Shown piece by piece: positions 35,564 to 43,344 of a stretch of DNA of 64,000 nt; within the stretch, counting starts at the first letter, position 1, and each line of letters begins with the position of its first letter. Location: assembly GCA_900314885.1 (NCBI GenBank), contig OMWY01000012.1, forward strand, positions 1 through 64,000. The letters are read 5' to 3'. The notes below the pieces were generated by a model. That model saw only the letters and a program-made list of their open reading frames with translations, had not been told where the DNA came from and did not search any database. Position numbers and translations under genes: made by a program. Origin of the DNA: an uncultured Eubacteriales bacterium (GTDB lineage: Bacteria; Bacillota; Clostridia; Lachnospirales; Lachnospiraceae).

Positions 35564-37393
35564 ATGTGCGGAATAATGGGATATACCGGCTCTAAGGAAG
35601 CCAAGTACATTATTATCAAGGGACTTTCTGCCCTCGAATACAGAGGCTACGACAGCGCCGGTATAGGCATTTACAATTCTGATGAGGATAAAGTAAATAT
35701 TTGTAAATGCATCGGCAAGGTCAAGAACCTTAAGGAAAAGGCTGAGAAGCTAAACCTCACCGGGACGTGCGGTATCGGCCATACCAGATGGGCTACCCAC
35801 GGCGGGGTGACGGACGAGAATGCCCACCCTCATAAATTCGGGCGGGTGACGATAACCCATAACGGAATCATAGAAAATTATGAGGAGCTCGCGAGCGAGT
35901 TTGGAATAGAGGATGAGCTTAAGTCACAGACAGATACAGAGGTTGCCTGTGCTGTTTTTGCGCATTATTATGATAAATACACCGACCCTATGAAGGCCAT
36001 CTACAAGGCTGTGAAGTGCTTCAGGGGAACCTTTGCCTTTACTATAATTTTTGACGATATTCCGGGGAAGATTTACGCGGTCAGAAACGTAAGTCCTATA
36101 GTGGCGGCTAAGACCGAGCACGGAACCATGCTTGCGAGCGACCTGACCGCCATCTCTCTCTATGCCCGCGAATACCTTGTTTTGGGCGAGTATCAGATAC
36201 TGGTGCTTTCGCCTGACGATATAGAGCTTTTTGATATTAAGGGCAATCCTCTTGTGACAGAATATCAGAAAATTGACTGGGATACCGAAGCCGCTACCAA
36301 GAAGGGATTTCCTTTCTTTATGGAGAAGGAAATCAGTGAACAGCCTGAAGCTCTTAAGAATACACTTGAGCCTAGGATTAAGGACGGCCTTCCTGACTTC
36401 ACGTATGATGAAATTCCGGATGAGTTCTTTAAGAGCTTTGATAAGATTTTCATCACGGCCTGCGGTACCGCCATGCATTCGGGCCAGGTAGGCAAGGGCC
36501 TTATCGAGAAGCTTGCTAAGGTTCCGGTTGAGACTGAGATAGCAAGCGAATTTATATATGACGAACCAATCATAGACAGCCGCACTCTAGTAGTCAGTGT
36601 CTCCCAGTCGGGAGAGACTATAGATACGCTTACGGCTGTGAAGAAGGCGTCAGAGCTTGGGGCTAAGACGCTCGGTATAGTAAATGTTCACGGGACCAGC
36701 ATAGCGAGAGCCTCAGACCATGTGGTATACACTAACGCCGGCCCTGAGATAGCTGTGGCGAGTACCAAGGCCTACACCGTTCAGGTCGCTGTCTTCTACC
36801 TTCTTGCTGCTAAGCTTGCCCTTGTGAGGGGACTTATGAGCGAGGAAGAGTGCCGTGAATTCATTAAGACTCTTCAGTCTATGCCTTCAGCCATCCGGAA
36901 GGTAATAAATGATAAGGACGAGGTTCATCGCATTTCAACGAAGATAGTAGAGGCCAAAAATGTCTTCATGCTTGGCCGCGGCCTTGATTATTATGCCATC
37001 CTCGAGGGCTCTCTTAAACTGAAGGAGGTTTCATATATCCACAGTGAGGCCCTTCCGGCCGGTGAAATAAAGCACGGCACGATCGCCCTCATTTCAGACG
37101 AAACTCCGGTTATCCTTTCGATTACCCAGGAGAAGCTTGCGGCTAAGGAGATTTCGAACGCGAAGGAGGTAAAGTCGCGAGGCGCCATTGTCCTGATACT
37201 TATGAAGGACGGCATTGAGCTTGAAAATGAATCCCAGTGGGACAAGGTTTACAGACTTCCCGCCGCCCCTGATGAATTTATGATATTTACCGTGACGGTA
37301 GCGCTTCAGTTTATAGCCTACTTCACGGCGCTTGACTTAGGTCTTGATGTGGATAAGCCTAGGAATCTCGCTAAGGTTGTAACTGTAGAATAA
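35564..37393 (+). CDS. glmS: Glutamine--fructose-6-phosphate aminotransferase (isomerizing)
   Basis: 609 residues. It makes glucosamine 6-phosphate from fructose 6-phosphate and glutamine for peptidoglycan precursors. The N-terminal class II amidotransferase has the nucleophile Cys2 (MCGIMGYTG), RWATHG and HNGIIENY. Two SIS isomerase domains follow (TACGTAMHSG, SQSGETIDT, GRGLDYY) and the conserved end DLGLDVDKPRNLAKVVTVE. AAGGAAG lies ~9 bases before the ATG. The gap upstream is only 49 bases, too short for a glmS ribozyme. The stop overlaps the next ATG (TAATG). Confidence 0.97.
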   Translation: MCGIMGYTGSKEAKYIIIKGLSALEYRGYDSAGIGIYNSDEDKVNICKCIGKVKNLKEKAEKLNLTGTCGIGHTRWATHGGVTDENAHPHKFGRVTITHNGIIENYEELASEFGIEDELKSQTDTEVACAVFAHYYDKYTDPMKAIYKAVKCFRGTFAFTIIFDDIPGKIYAVRNVSPIVAAKTEHGTMLASDLTAISLYAREYLVLGEYQILVLSPDDIELFDIKGNPLVTEYQKIDWDTEAATKKGFPFFMEKEISEQPEALKNTLEPRIKDGLPDFTYDEIPDEFFKSFDKIFITACGTAMHSGQVGKGLIEKLAKVPVETEIASEFIYDEPIIDSRTLVVSVSQSGETIDTLTAVKKASELGAKTLGIVNVHGTSIARASDHVVYTNAGPEIAVASTKAYTVQVAVFYLLAAKLALVRGLMSEEECREFIKTLQSMPSAIRKVINDKDEVHRISTKIVEAKNVFMLGRGLDYYAILEGSLKLKEVSYIHSEALPAGEIKHGTIALISDETPVILSITQEKLAAKEISNAKEVKSRGAIVLILMKDGIELENESQWDKVYRLPAAPDEFMIFTVTVALQFIAYFTALDLGLDVDKPRNLAKVVTVE

Positions 37394-38544
37394 TGAAGAA
37401 ATATATTAATGCCCTTCTCTACGGAGATAAAAGCACAAAATGGTTCCTTTGGCGGGTTCTTCTCTTCGGACTCGGTACGATTGCCCTGGTCATAGGCGGA
37501 CTCGTGACCGGGTCCTTCCCGGTTGTGTTTGCGGGGCTTTTCGCGGCGCTCGGTGATTTCATGTACTCTCAGAGCAGAACCCTTACCGATGAGGACTTCA
37601 AGCCGGAGCGTGAGAAGAAGGAGAAGAAGGCAAAGACCGGGAAAAAAGAGCCCCCGAAAGAAAAGGCATCTGAGAAAAGCAAACCCACGGCTCCTAAGGA
37701 AGAATCGCCTGCTTCCGATACAAAGGAAGAAGCTAGAGCCGGACAAAAGGGTGACTCTGAAGAGGAAGACGCTGACTCAGAGAATTCCAAAAAGAAGCCA
37801 AAGGAAAAGACCGACAATAATTTCTCCATTTACACGGAGGATGAGCTTCAGAAAATCCTTAAGAAGAACAGGGTAGCGAGCGGACATAAGGAGGTCATGA
37901 TAGACTCCTGTCCGTCACTCCAACTTAAGGAAGCCCCGGCCTATATGTGGCATGACAAGCGTCACTACTATCTTCTCGTGGTTGGTCTTAACGGCGGCCC
38001 GATGCGGTTAAAGTATGACCTTAAGGATAACATGAAGCTCAAGTTCATAAGGGCCAAGCAATGCGATCCACAGTCTGAGTATCAGGATTATAAGATCCCA
38101 TCGCTCATAACCGCAGCCTTCGGCCTCTATGTGCCTGACTACTACCAGAAGAAGGGAATAGGCGGCACGACCTGGAATAAGAACCTCTATCTTTTGGGGG
38201 ATGATATGTACTTCACAAATCATTCGGCGAAGAATGTTTTTGACGTAACAGGCGCGTCATTTTTCCTTGAGGACCAGAATACTATGGAATCAAGGCACGG
38301 AGGAGATTTCGTCGAGGCCTATAAGTTAAATGTGCTCTGGAAGGACGGGGTTCTATCGAGCAAGGAGTACCAGTCGAAGATAAACGGGCTCCTCTCTGAG
38401 ATAGCGAGGAGTGACAGCTCCTTTGAGTCCTATATGAAGACCCTGAAGCAGATGCTTGAATACAATTTCATAACGGATGAGTACGTCGAGTATTACGAGA
38501 ATTACAGGCGTACCTATCGCGCCCAGCACCCGGTTGGAAAATAA
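37393..38544 (+). CDS. Membrane protein with charged linker (function unknown)
   Basis: 383 residues. Two N-terminal hydrophobic helices (~17-52) are followed by a very charged, low-complexity Lys/Glu/Pro/Ser linker (~65-150) and a soluble C-terminal domain (~155-383) that I do not recognise; the latter has regularly spaced Tyr and Trp (APAYMWHDKRHYYLLVVGL). The linker places the domain away from the membrane, on the cytoplasmic side if the positive-inside rule is applied to the linker. Coupled to glmS by a TAATG overlap, so it may act in envelope synthesis, but this is only context. Confidence 0.75.
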   Translation: MKKYINALLYGDKSTKWFLWRVLLFGLGTIALVIGGLVTGSFPVVFAGLFAALGDFMYSQSRTLTDEDFKPEREKKEKKAKTGKKEPPKEKASEKSKPTAPKEESPASDTKEEARAGQKGDSEEEDADSENSKKKPKEKTDNNFSIYTEDELQKILKKNRVASGHKEVMIDSCPSLQLKEAPAYMWHDKRHYYLLVVGLNGGPMRLKYDLKDNMKLKFIRAKQCDPQSEYQDYKIPSLITAAFGLYVPDYYQKKGIGGTTWNKNLYLLGDDMYFTNHSAKNVFDVTGASFFLEDQNTMESRHGGDFVEAYKLNVLWKDGVLSSKEYQSKINGLLSEIARSDSSFESYMKTLKQMLEYNFITDEYVEYYENYRRTYRAQHPVGK

Positions 38545-38570
38545 AGCCCAATCGGGTGCTTGACTTTTAT
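38525..38570 (+). terminator. Putative terminator overlapping the next promoter
   Basis: AGCACCCGGTTG pairs with CAATCGGGTGCT around a loop containing the stop codon of the preceding gene; TTGACTTTTATT follows. The T-poor tail and overlap with a -35 element make it moderately supported. Confidence 0.5.
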
Positions 38571-38591
38571 TGTATTATTGTATACAATAAT
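38560..38591 (+). promoter_or_regulatory. Promoter with GntR-type palindromic operator
   Basis: TTGACT (38560-38565), 17-base spacer, TACAAT (38583-38588). An 18-base perfect palindrome ATTATTGTATACAATAAT (38574-38591) covers the -10 element. TTGTATACAA is the kind of site bound by FCD-type GntR regulators, and such a regulator is encoded downstream at 40111. Confidence 0.75.
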
Positions 38592-38598
38592 TAAAACA

Positions 38599-38660
38599 GT
38601 GCCTGGTCCAGTATAATTTATGTAAACGTTAGTTTACAGAAATTTTTTTGTACCTGGCAC
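38599..38660 (+). repeat. Structured repeat R2 (GTGCC...GGCAC ends)
   Basis: GTGCCTGGTCC (38599-38609) and GTACCTGGCAC (38650-38660) are shared with R1 at 16667, but the inner stem (AATTT-a-TGTAAAC-gtta-GTTTACA-g-AAATT) is unrelated in sequence. It lies in the leader of the HMGL-type synthase gene, between promoter and ribosome binding site. Confidence 0.82.
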
Positions 38661-38700
38661 GGAAAAAAGGCACGGGTAGATAGCCAGGGGGTATTTCATT

Positions 38701-40107
38701 ATGAACGAACGCAAAGTATACATGAATCCGCAGAACAACCTTCTCCAGCTCGAGGAGCATATGTATCCTCTTGTTGACGTGAAGGATCCAAACTGCTTCC
38801 ACAACCTCTTCCCATACGAAGAGATACCAAAGATAGCATTTAACGACAGAATCGTTCCGCACTGCATGCCGGACGATATCTGGATCACCGACACCACCTT
38901 CCGCGACGGGCAGCAGTCCCGCGCCCCATACACGGCCGAGCAGATTCTCCATATTTACGACCTCTTGCATAAGCTGGGCGGCCCTAACGGAATTATCCGG
39001 TCTTGCGAATTCTTCCTCTATGATGAGAAGGACCGTGACGCCGTGAAAATGTGCCTCGAGCGGGGCTACGAGTACCCTAAGGTTACAGCCTGGATCAGAG
39101 CGAGGGAAGAGGACTTTGATCTCGTTAAGCAGATGGGGCTCTCAGAGACCGGCGTCCTCGTTTCCTGCAGCGATTATCATATTTTCTATAAGATGAAAAT
39201 GACCCGCCGCCAGGCGCTCGACCACTACCTCAAGATGGTTCGAAAAATTCTCGAGAAGGGCATAGTTCCCCGCTGCCACCTCGAGGATGTTACGAGGGCC
39301 GATATTTACGGCTTCGTAATCCCATTCTGCCTTGAGCTTATGAAGCTTAAGGATGAGTACGGCATCCCTGTAAAGATAAGGGTTTGTGATACCATGGGCT
39401 ACGGCGTTAATTTCTCGGGTGCCGTTATTCCGAGAAGTGTCCAGGGCATAATCTACGGCCTCCGTGTTCATGCGGGAGTTCCTTCGGAGCTTCTTGAGTG
39501 GCACGGCCACAATGATTTCTATAAGGCTGTCACTAACTCCACGACGGCCTGGCTCTATGGCGCTTCAGGAGTAAACTGTTCTCTCTTTGGCATAGGTGAG
39601 CGTACCGGAAATACGCCTCTTGAAGCTATGGTATTTGAGTACGCCCAGCTCAAGGGGGCGCTTGACGGCATGGATACCAGAGTTATTACAGAGCTTGCGG
39701 AATATTTTGAAAATGAGATAGGTGAACCGATACCTGAACGCACGCCATTTGTCGGCAAGAACTTTAACGTGACGAGGGCGGGTGTGCACGCTGACGGACT
39801 CCTTAAGAACGAGGAGATTTACAACATTTTCAATACCGGAAAGTTCTTGAATCGTCCGCCTCGCGTAGCTATCTCGAATACATCAGGCACAGCGGGAATC
39901 GCCCACTGGATAAATTCCTACTTCCATGTGCCGGAGGAGGAACAGATCGACAAGAAGGCAGCTATTGTCACAAATATCAAGAAATGGGTCGATGACCAGT
40001 ATGAGCACGGCCGCGTGACGGTCATTTCAGACGCCGAGCTTGACAAGCTTGTAAGGGCTGAAGCTAAAAAAGAAAAATTAAATATAGGAACGTTAAAGAG
40101 CGAATAA
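38701..40107 (+). CDS. HMGL-family synthase (isopropylmalate/homocitrate/Re-citrate synthase type)
   Basis: 468 residues. A TIM-barrel aldol-type acyl-CoA condensing enzyme: DTTFRDGQQSRAP (metal Asp and catalytic Arg of the DxxxRDG motif), HLEDVTRADIYG, EWHGHNDFYKAV (two metal His) and GERTGNTPLEAM. The C-terminal half lacks the leucine-binding regulatory domain of LeuA, so feedback control as in classical 2-isopropylmalate synthase is not expected. Proteins of this size and wording in clostridia include the Re-type citrate synthase as well as unassigned isopropylmalate/homocitrate synthase homologues; the sequence alone does not decide. It is followed 3 bases later by a GntR gene whose likely operator overlaps its promoter. 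Start: the ATG at 38701 lies ~10 bases after AGGGGG. Confidence 0.82.
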   Translation: MNERKVYMNPQNNLLQLEEHMYPLVDVKDPNCFHNLFPYEEIPKIAFNDRIVPHCMPDDIWITDTTFRDGQQSRAPYTAEQILHIYDLLHKLGGPNGIIRSCEFFLYDEKDRDAVKMCLERGYEYPKVTAWIRAREEDFDLVKQMGLSETGVLVSCSDYHIFYKMKMTRRQALDHYLKMVRKILEKGIVPRCHLEDVTRADIYGFVIPFCLELMKLKDEYGIPVKIRVCDTMGYGVNFSGAVIPRSVQGIIYGLRVHAGVPSELLEWHGHNDFYKAVTNSTTAWLYGASGVNCSLFGIGERTGNTPLEAMVFEYAQLKGALDGMDTRVITELAEYFENEIGEPIPERTPFVGKNFNVTRAGVHADGLLKNEEIYNIFNTGKFLNRPPRVAISNTSGTAGIAHWINSYFHVPEEEQIDKKAAIVTNIKKWVDDQYEHGRVTVISDAELDKLVRAEAKKEKLNIGTLKSE

Positions 40108-40110
40108 TTT

Positions 40111-40776
40111 ATGGAATTACACGAAGAAGACATAAAAGAGGAGAATCCGGACAGATTTTCGCTTCGAGGCCGTGTATTTACGGAAATCCGCGAGGCTATA
40201 TTGTCGGGGAAATATGAAGAGGGAGAGGAGCTTAGGGAAGTAAATATTGGAAAAGACCTGGGCGTCTCGCGTACTCCGGTGCGTGAGGCACTGAGGCAGC
40301 TTGAGCTCGAGGGCCTTGTGAGGGTTATACCGAATAAGGGTGCCTACGTGACCGGGATAACAAGTAAGGATATACAGGATATATTTGTGATAAGGTCATA
40401 CCTCGAGGGGCTTGCCGCGGCCTGGGCCTGTGAGCATATCAGTGAGGAGCAGCTTGCCGAGCTTGAGGAAAATGTGTATCTCTCGGAGTTCCATGTGGAA
40501 AAAGGGAATTTTTCGCAGGTCGTGGAGCTCGATTCGAGATTTCATATTATTCTCTATGATTCATGCGGCAGCAGGATGCTCGCAAAGCTCCTAAAGAATT
40601 ACCACCACTACGCTGAGCGCGCGAGGTCGGTTAATCTTTCCGACAAGGAAAGAGCCAGGCACTCTATGGGCGAGCACAAGAGGATAGTGGAGGCGATAAA
40701 GGCGGGCGACCCGGCTAAGGCCGAGCAGTACGCCCACGAGCATATCGTCCACTCCATCGAACGCCTCAATTCATAA
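40111..40776 (+). CDS. GntR family regulator (FCD/FadR subgroup)
   Basis: 221 residues. The N-terminal winged helix (VFTEIREAILSGKYEEGEEL, LGVSRTPVREALRQLELEGLV) is followed by an all-helical FCD ligand domain (~90-215) that has metal-binding candidates D/H/H (LDSRFHIILYD, SMGEHKRI, EHIVHSI). Such regulators usually bind a carboxylic acid and release DNA. Being coded behind the HMGL-type synthase, it probably controls that operon through the palindrome at 38574-38591. The end overlaps the convergent HAD gene by 6 bases. Confidence 0.92.
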   Translation: MELHEEDIKEENPDRFSLRGRVFTEIREAILSGKYEEGEELREVNIGKDLGVSRTPVREALRQLELEGLVRVIPNKGAYVTGITSKDIQDIFVIRSYLEGLAAAWACEHISEEQLAELEENVYLSEFHVEKGNFSQVVELDSRFHIILYDSCGSRMLAKLLKNYHHYAERARSVNLSDKERARHSMGEHKRIVEAIKAGDPAKAEQYAHEHIVHSIERLNS

Positions 40777-41640
40777 TCCGAAGTGTTTAAGCGCCTTGTA
40801 TATCCCGTCATCGAGCAGATCGGCGGTGACATATGAGGCGACTTTTTTTATCTCCTCATTTCCATTACCCATGCATATGGAATTAGGGATTTCCGTAAGC
40901 ATCTCCCTGTCATTTTCGGAATCACCAAACGTGTAGGCATCAGTAAGCGGAAAATCAAGGATTTTGGCAAGCCCCTTAATCCCTTCAGCCTTCGTGCATC
41001 CATTAGGAAGAAACTCAACAAACCCATCACCCGAGTCATCCCCCTCGTGAGGCGGCTCATTTACCATGGTTTTCATATAACTCTCATGCTGATCCGCGTT
41101 TGGATAATTGTGGATAATGAGGTGCATGAAGTCCTTGATATCCTCGGCCATCTCCATGGTGTAATCCCATAGCTCGGGAACAATCATCCCCGAGAACTTC
41201 GCGGCCTCAACCTCCTCGGGATGGTCGGGCTCGTATATTTTCTTCGGAGCCGAGAGAAGTTCTAGGAACATCTGCAGCCGTTCCGGATTCCCGTAGTGGC
41301 TGAGAGGCAGGGTGAAAATGTACTCGTCGCCCTCAAAGAAGCAGGCAACGGGCTTAGCGAGAAACCATTTATTAATGCGGCGCAGCTCGTCCTCCGAGAG
41401 TCGGTGCTGCTTTATTATTTTATCTCCGTATGAGATATAGGTGCCGCCACCGCAGACTATGCCGTCAAAGCCTATGTCAAGCACCTTCTTAGGTAACATA
41501 GCCCTGCTTCTTCCCGAGCAGATGAATATTTTATTACCCTTCTTGCGGGTATTCCTTAACGCCGCAATCGCCGATTCCGGTATGTAGCTCCCCTGATGGA
41601 GTAGAGTACCGTCGATATCAAAAAATAAATATTTTGTCAT
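40771..41640 (-). CDS. Cof-type HAD-IIB phosphatase
   Basis: 289 residues. HAD motif I FFDIDGTLL (nucleophile Asp), motif II ICSGRSRAML, a C2B cap in the middle, and motif IV FGDSENDREML are all present. These enzymes hydrolyse sugar phosphates or flavin phosphates. GAAAGGA lies ~9 bases before the ATG on the minus strand. It is convergent with the GntR gene and divergent from the secreted Ig-like protein gene; the specific substrate is unknown. Confidence 0.92.
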   Translation of the reverse strand: MTKYLFFDIDGTLLHQGSYIPESAIAALRNTRKKGNKIFICSGRSRAMLPKKVLDIGFDGIVCGGGTYISYGDKIIKQHRLSEDELRRINKWFLAKPVACFFEGDEYIFTLPLSHYGNPERLQMFLELLSAPKKIYEPDHPEEVEAAKFSGMIVPELWDYTMEMAEDIKDFMHLIIHNYPNADQHESYMKTMVNEPPHEGDDSGDGFVEFLPNGCTKAEGIKGLAKILDFPLTDAYTFGDSENDREMLTEIPNSICMGNGNEEIKKVASYVTADLLDDGIYKALKHFGL

Positions 41641-41688
41641 ATAATTTTATCCTTTCGCTCGATTTATTCTACACTAAAATCCCCGCAC

Positions 41689-41717
41689 TTGCAAGTATGA
41701 AACTTTTATAGTATAAT
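41689..41717 (+). promoter_or_regulatory. Sigma-A promoter for the secreted Ig-like protein
   Basis: TTGCAA (41689-41694), 17-base spacer, TATAAT (41712-41717). Confidence 0.82.
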
Positions 41718-41759
41718 AAACAGAGACCTGTCGGCTTGTATCATATGCGAGGTGACAAA

Positions 41760-43340
41760 ATGACGACTTCAACAAAGAGAAATTATTTGGCTATAGCGGT
41801 TTTATTTACAACCTTGGTATTTAGCTTTATGCTATATAACCACAGCGAGGCATTCGCGTCCTCATCCTCAGGCCCACTCAGCATAGTCGCGTCATACAAC
41901 GGACCCGATATTCCCGCCGGCGAACGTACTGACAAGGTTAAGCAGACCGTGGATAAATATACCTCGGTATCCGCTATATACACAAGCGGCCCCGTTGACA
42001 TATCGTCGAAGGTTACAATCACGCCCTACACCATTTCGACCATAGGCGCCAACAATCTGACGGTAAAATATACGGAAAGCGGTAAAACCTACTCGACCAC
42101 CCTGACAGTGCCGGGACGCGAGCCAACCATTAAGTCGATTACGGCTTCGTATCCTAACAGCAACAAGAAGGTGCTTCAGAATAAGGCGATTGACAAGAAT
42201 GACATTTCCGTGACCGCCTACGATGAGGTTGGTCAGAGCAAGAAGCTCACGGCAAGCGATGAGTACACCTTAACACCGACTATCGCTACCACACCCGGAT
42301 ATACGGATGTAACCGTTACCTATAAGGGAGCCACAACCACCATCAAGGTTCCAACCGAGCCCCTTGCTGTCACAAAGCTGACCGCGATTTACGCAGGCCC
42401 CGTGCTCGAGGTCGGGAAGACCATTTCAAAGGATAACATAGTTGTGACCGCTACCTATAACGACGGTTCAGCCAAAAATGTTTCCGATTACGTCCTCTCC
42501 GAGACGGTAATCAAGAGCGTAGGGTGGAATGAATTTACCGTTGTCTATACATATAACGGCAAGGCCTACAACGCGAAATTCAAGGTAAAGGGCGTGGAGC
42601 CGCTCGTGACCGGAACCGAGACATTTATTAGGACCATGACGGACGGAAGTAAGATCAGCACGCTGACTATCTACACGAAAAATGAGATAGTCAGAAGGAA
42701 TTTCAAGCCTGTCCTCACTGATATCCCTACTAGCGACAAATCTAAGGTCCGCGCGGCCGTGAGACGTGTCAACAAGACGACGAAATACCTGGCCTTTAAT
42801 ATAGATTTCACGGGCTATGATTTTGATAAAAATAACTATGTGACGGTGGATTTCACGATTCCTTCAGGCTTCAACCCGGCGAACACCGCCCTGTATTTTA
42901 CGCCTGATTTAAATAAGAAGATGGCTGAGGTTCCGGGAGGACTGATAAATTTATACACGAAACGTGGATATATATACAGGTCAGGCACCTACGTCATTAT
43001 GGAGAAAAAATACGGAACCGCCAAATACAACAAGCTTCGCGAGGATACGACTCCGAGCCCGATATTTGTGGTCTATAATGCCCCATCGATAATGACCGTA
43101 AAGGAAATTGTTCATATTAAGCCAACACTGCTTTACAGCACGACTGTTCCGGCGTATAATTATGAGACGTCGGATACAAGCATTCTTACGATAGACGCAA
43201 AAGGAAAGCTTAAGGCGATAAAGAAAGGAAAAGCCGATGTAATAGTAAGGTCAACAGATGGAAAATATTCCTACCGCTACACCGTGACGGTACAAAAAGC
43301 GACGGTGAAAAAGAAAACAACTACGGAAGGTACTAAGTAA
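41760..43340 (+). CDS. Secreted protein with bacterial Ig-like repeats
   Basis: 526 residues. An N-terminal signal (MTTSTKRNYLAIAVLFTTLVFSF..., cleavage likely after AFA) is followed by three Big_3-like repeats of ~75-80 residues, each starting with a strand like LTAIYAGPVLEVGKTI and ending with TVxYxYxGK. A beta-rich middle region comes next, and a Big2-like domain at ~455-515 (YETSDTSILTIDAKGKLKAIKKGKADV). The tail is basic (KKKTTTEGTK). There is no sortase motif. GAGGTGA lies 4 bases before the ATG at 41760. It is likely a cell-surface adhesion or wall-associated protein; its last domain is of the same kind as that ending the subtilase at 3359. Confidence 0.82.
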   Translation: MTTSTKRNYLAIAVLFTTLVFSFMLYNHSEAFASSSSGPLSIVASYNGPDIPAGERTDKVKQTVDKYTSVSAIYTSGPVDISSKVTITPYTISTIGANNLTVKYTESGKTYSTTLTVPGREPTIKSITASYPNSNKKVLQNKAIDKNDISVTAYDEVGQSKKLTASDEYTLTPTIATTPGYTDVTVTYKGATTTIKVPTEPLAVTKLTAIYAGPVLEVGKTISKDNIVVTATYNDGSAKNVSDYVLSETVIKSVGWNEFTVVYTYNGKAYNAKFKVKGVEPLVTGTETFIRTMTDGSKISTLTIYTKNEIVRRNFKPVLTDIPTSDKSKVRAAVRRVNKTTKYLAFNIDFTGYDFDKNNYVTVDFTIPSGFNPANTALYFTPDLNKKMAEVPGGLINLYTKRGYIYRSGTYVIMEKKYGTAKYNKLREDTTPSPIFVVYNAPSIMTVKEIVHIKPTLLYSTTVPAYNYETSDTSILTIDAKGKLKAIKKGKADVIVRSTDGKYSYRYTVTVQKATVKKKTTTEGTK

Positions 43341-43344
43341 TTTT

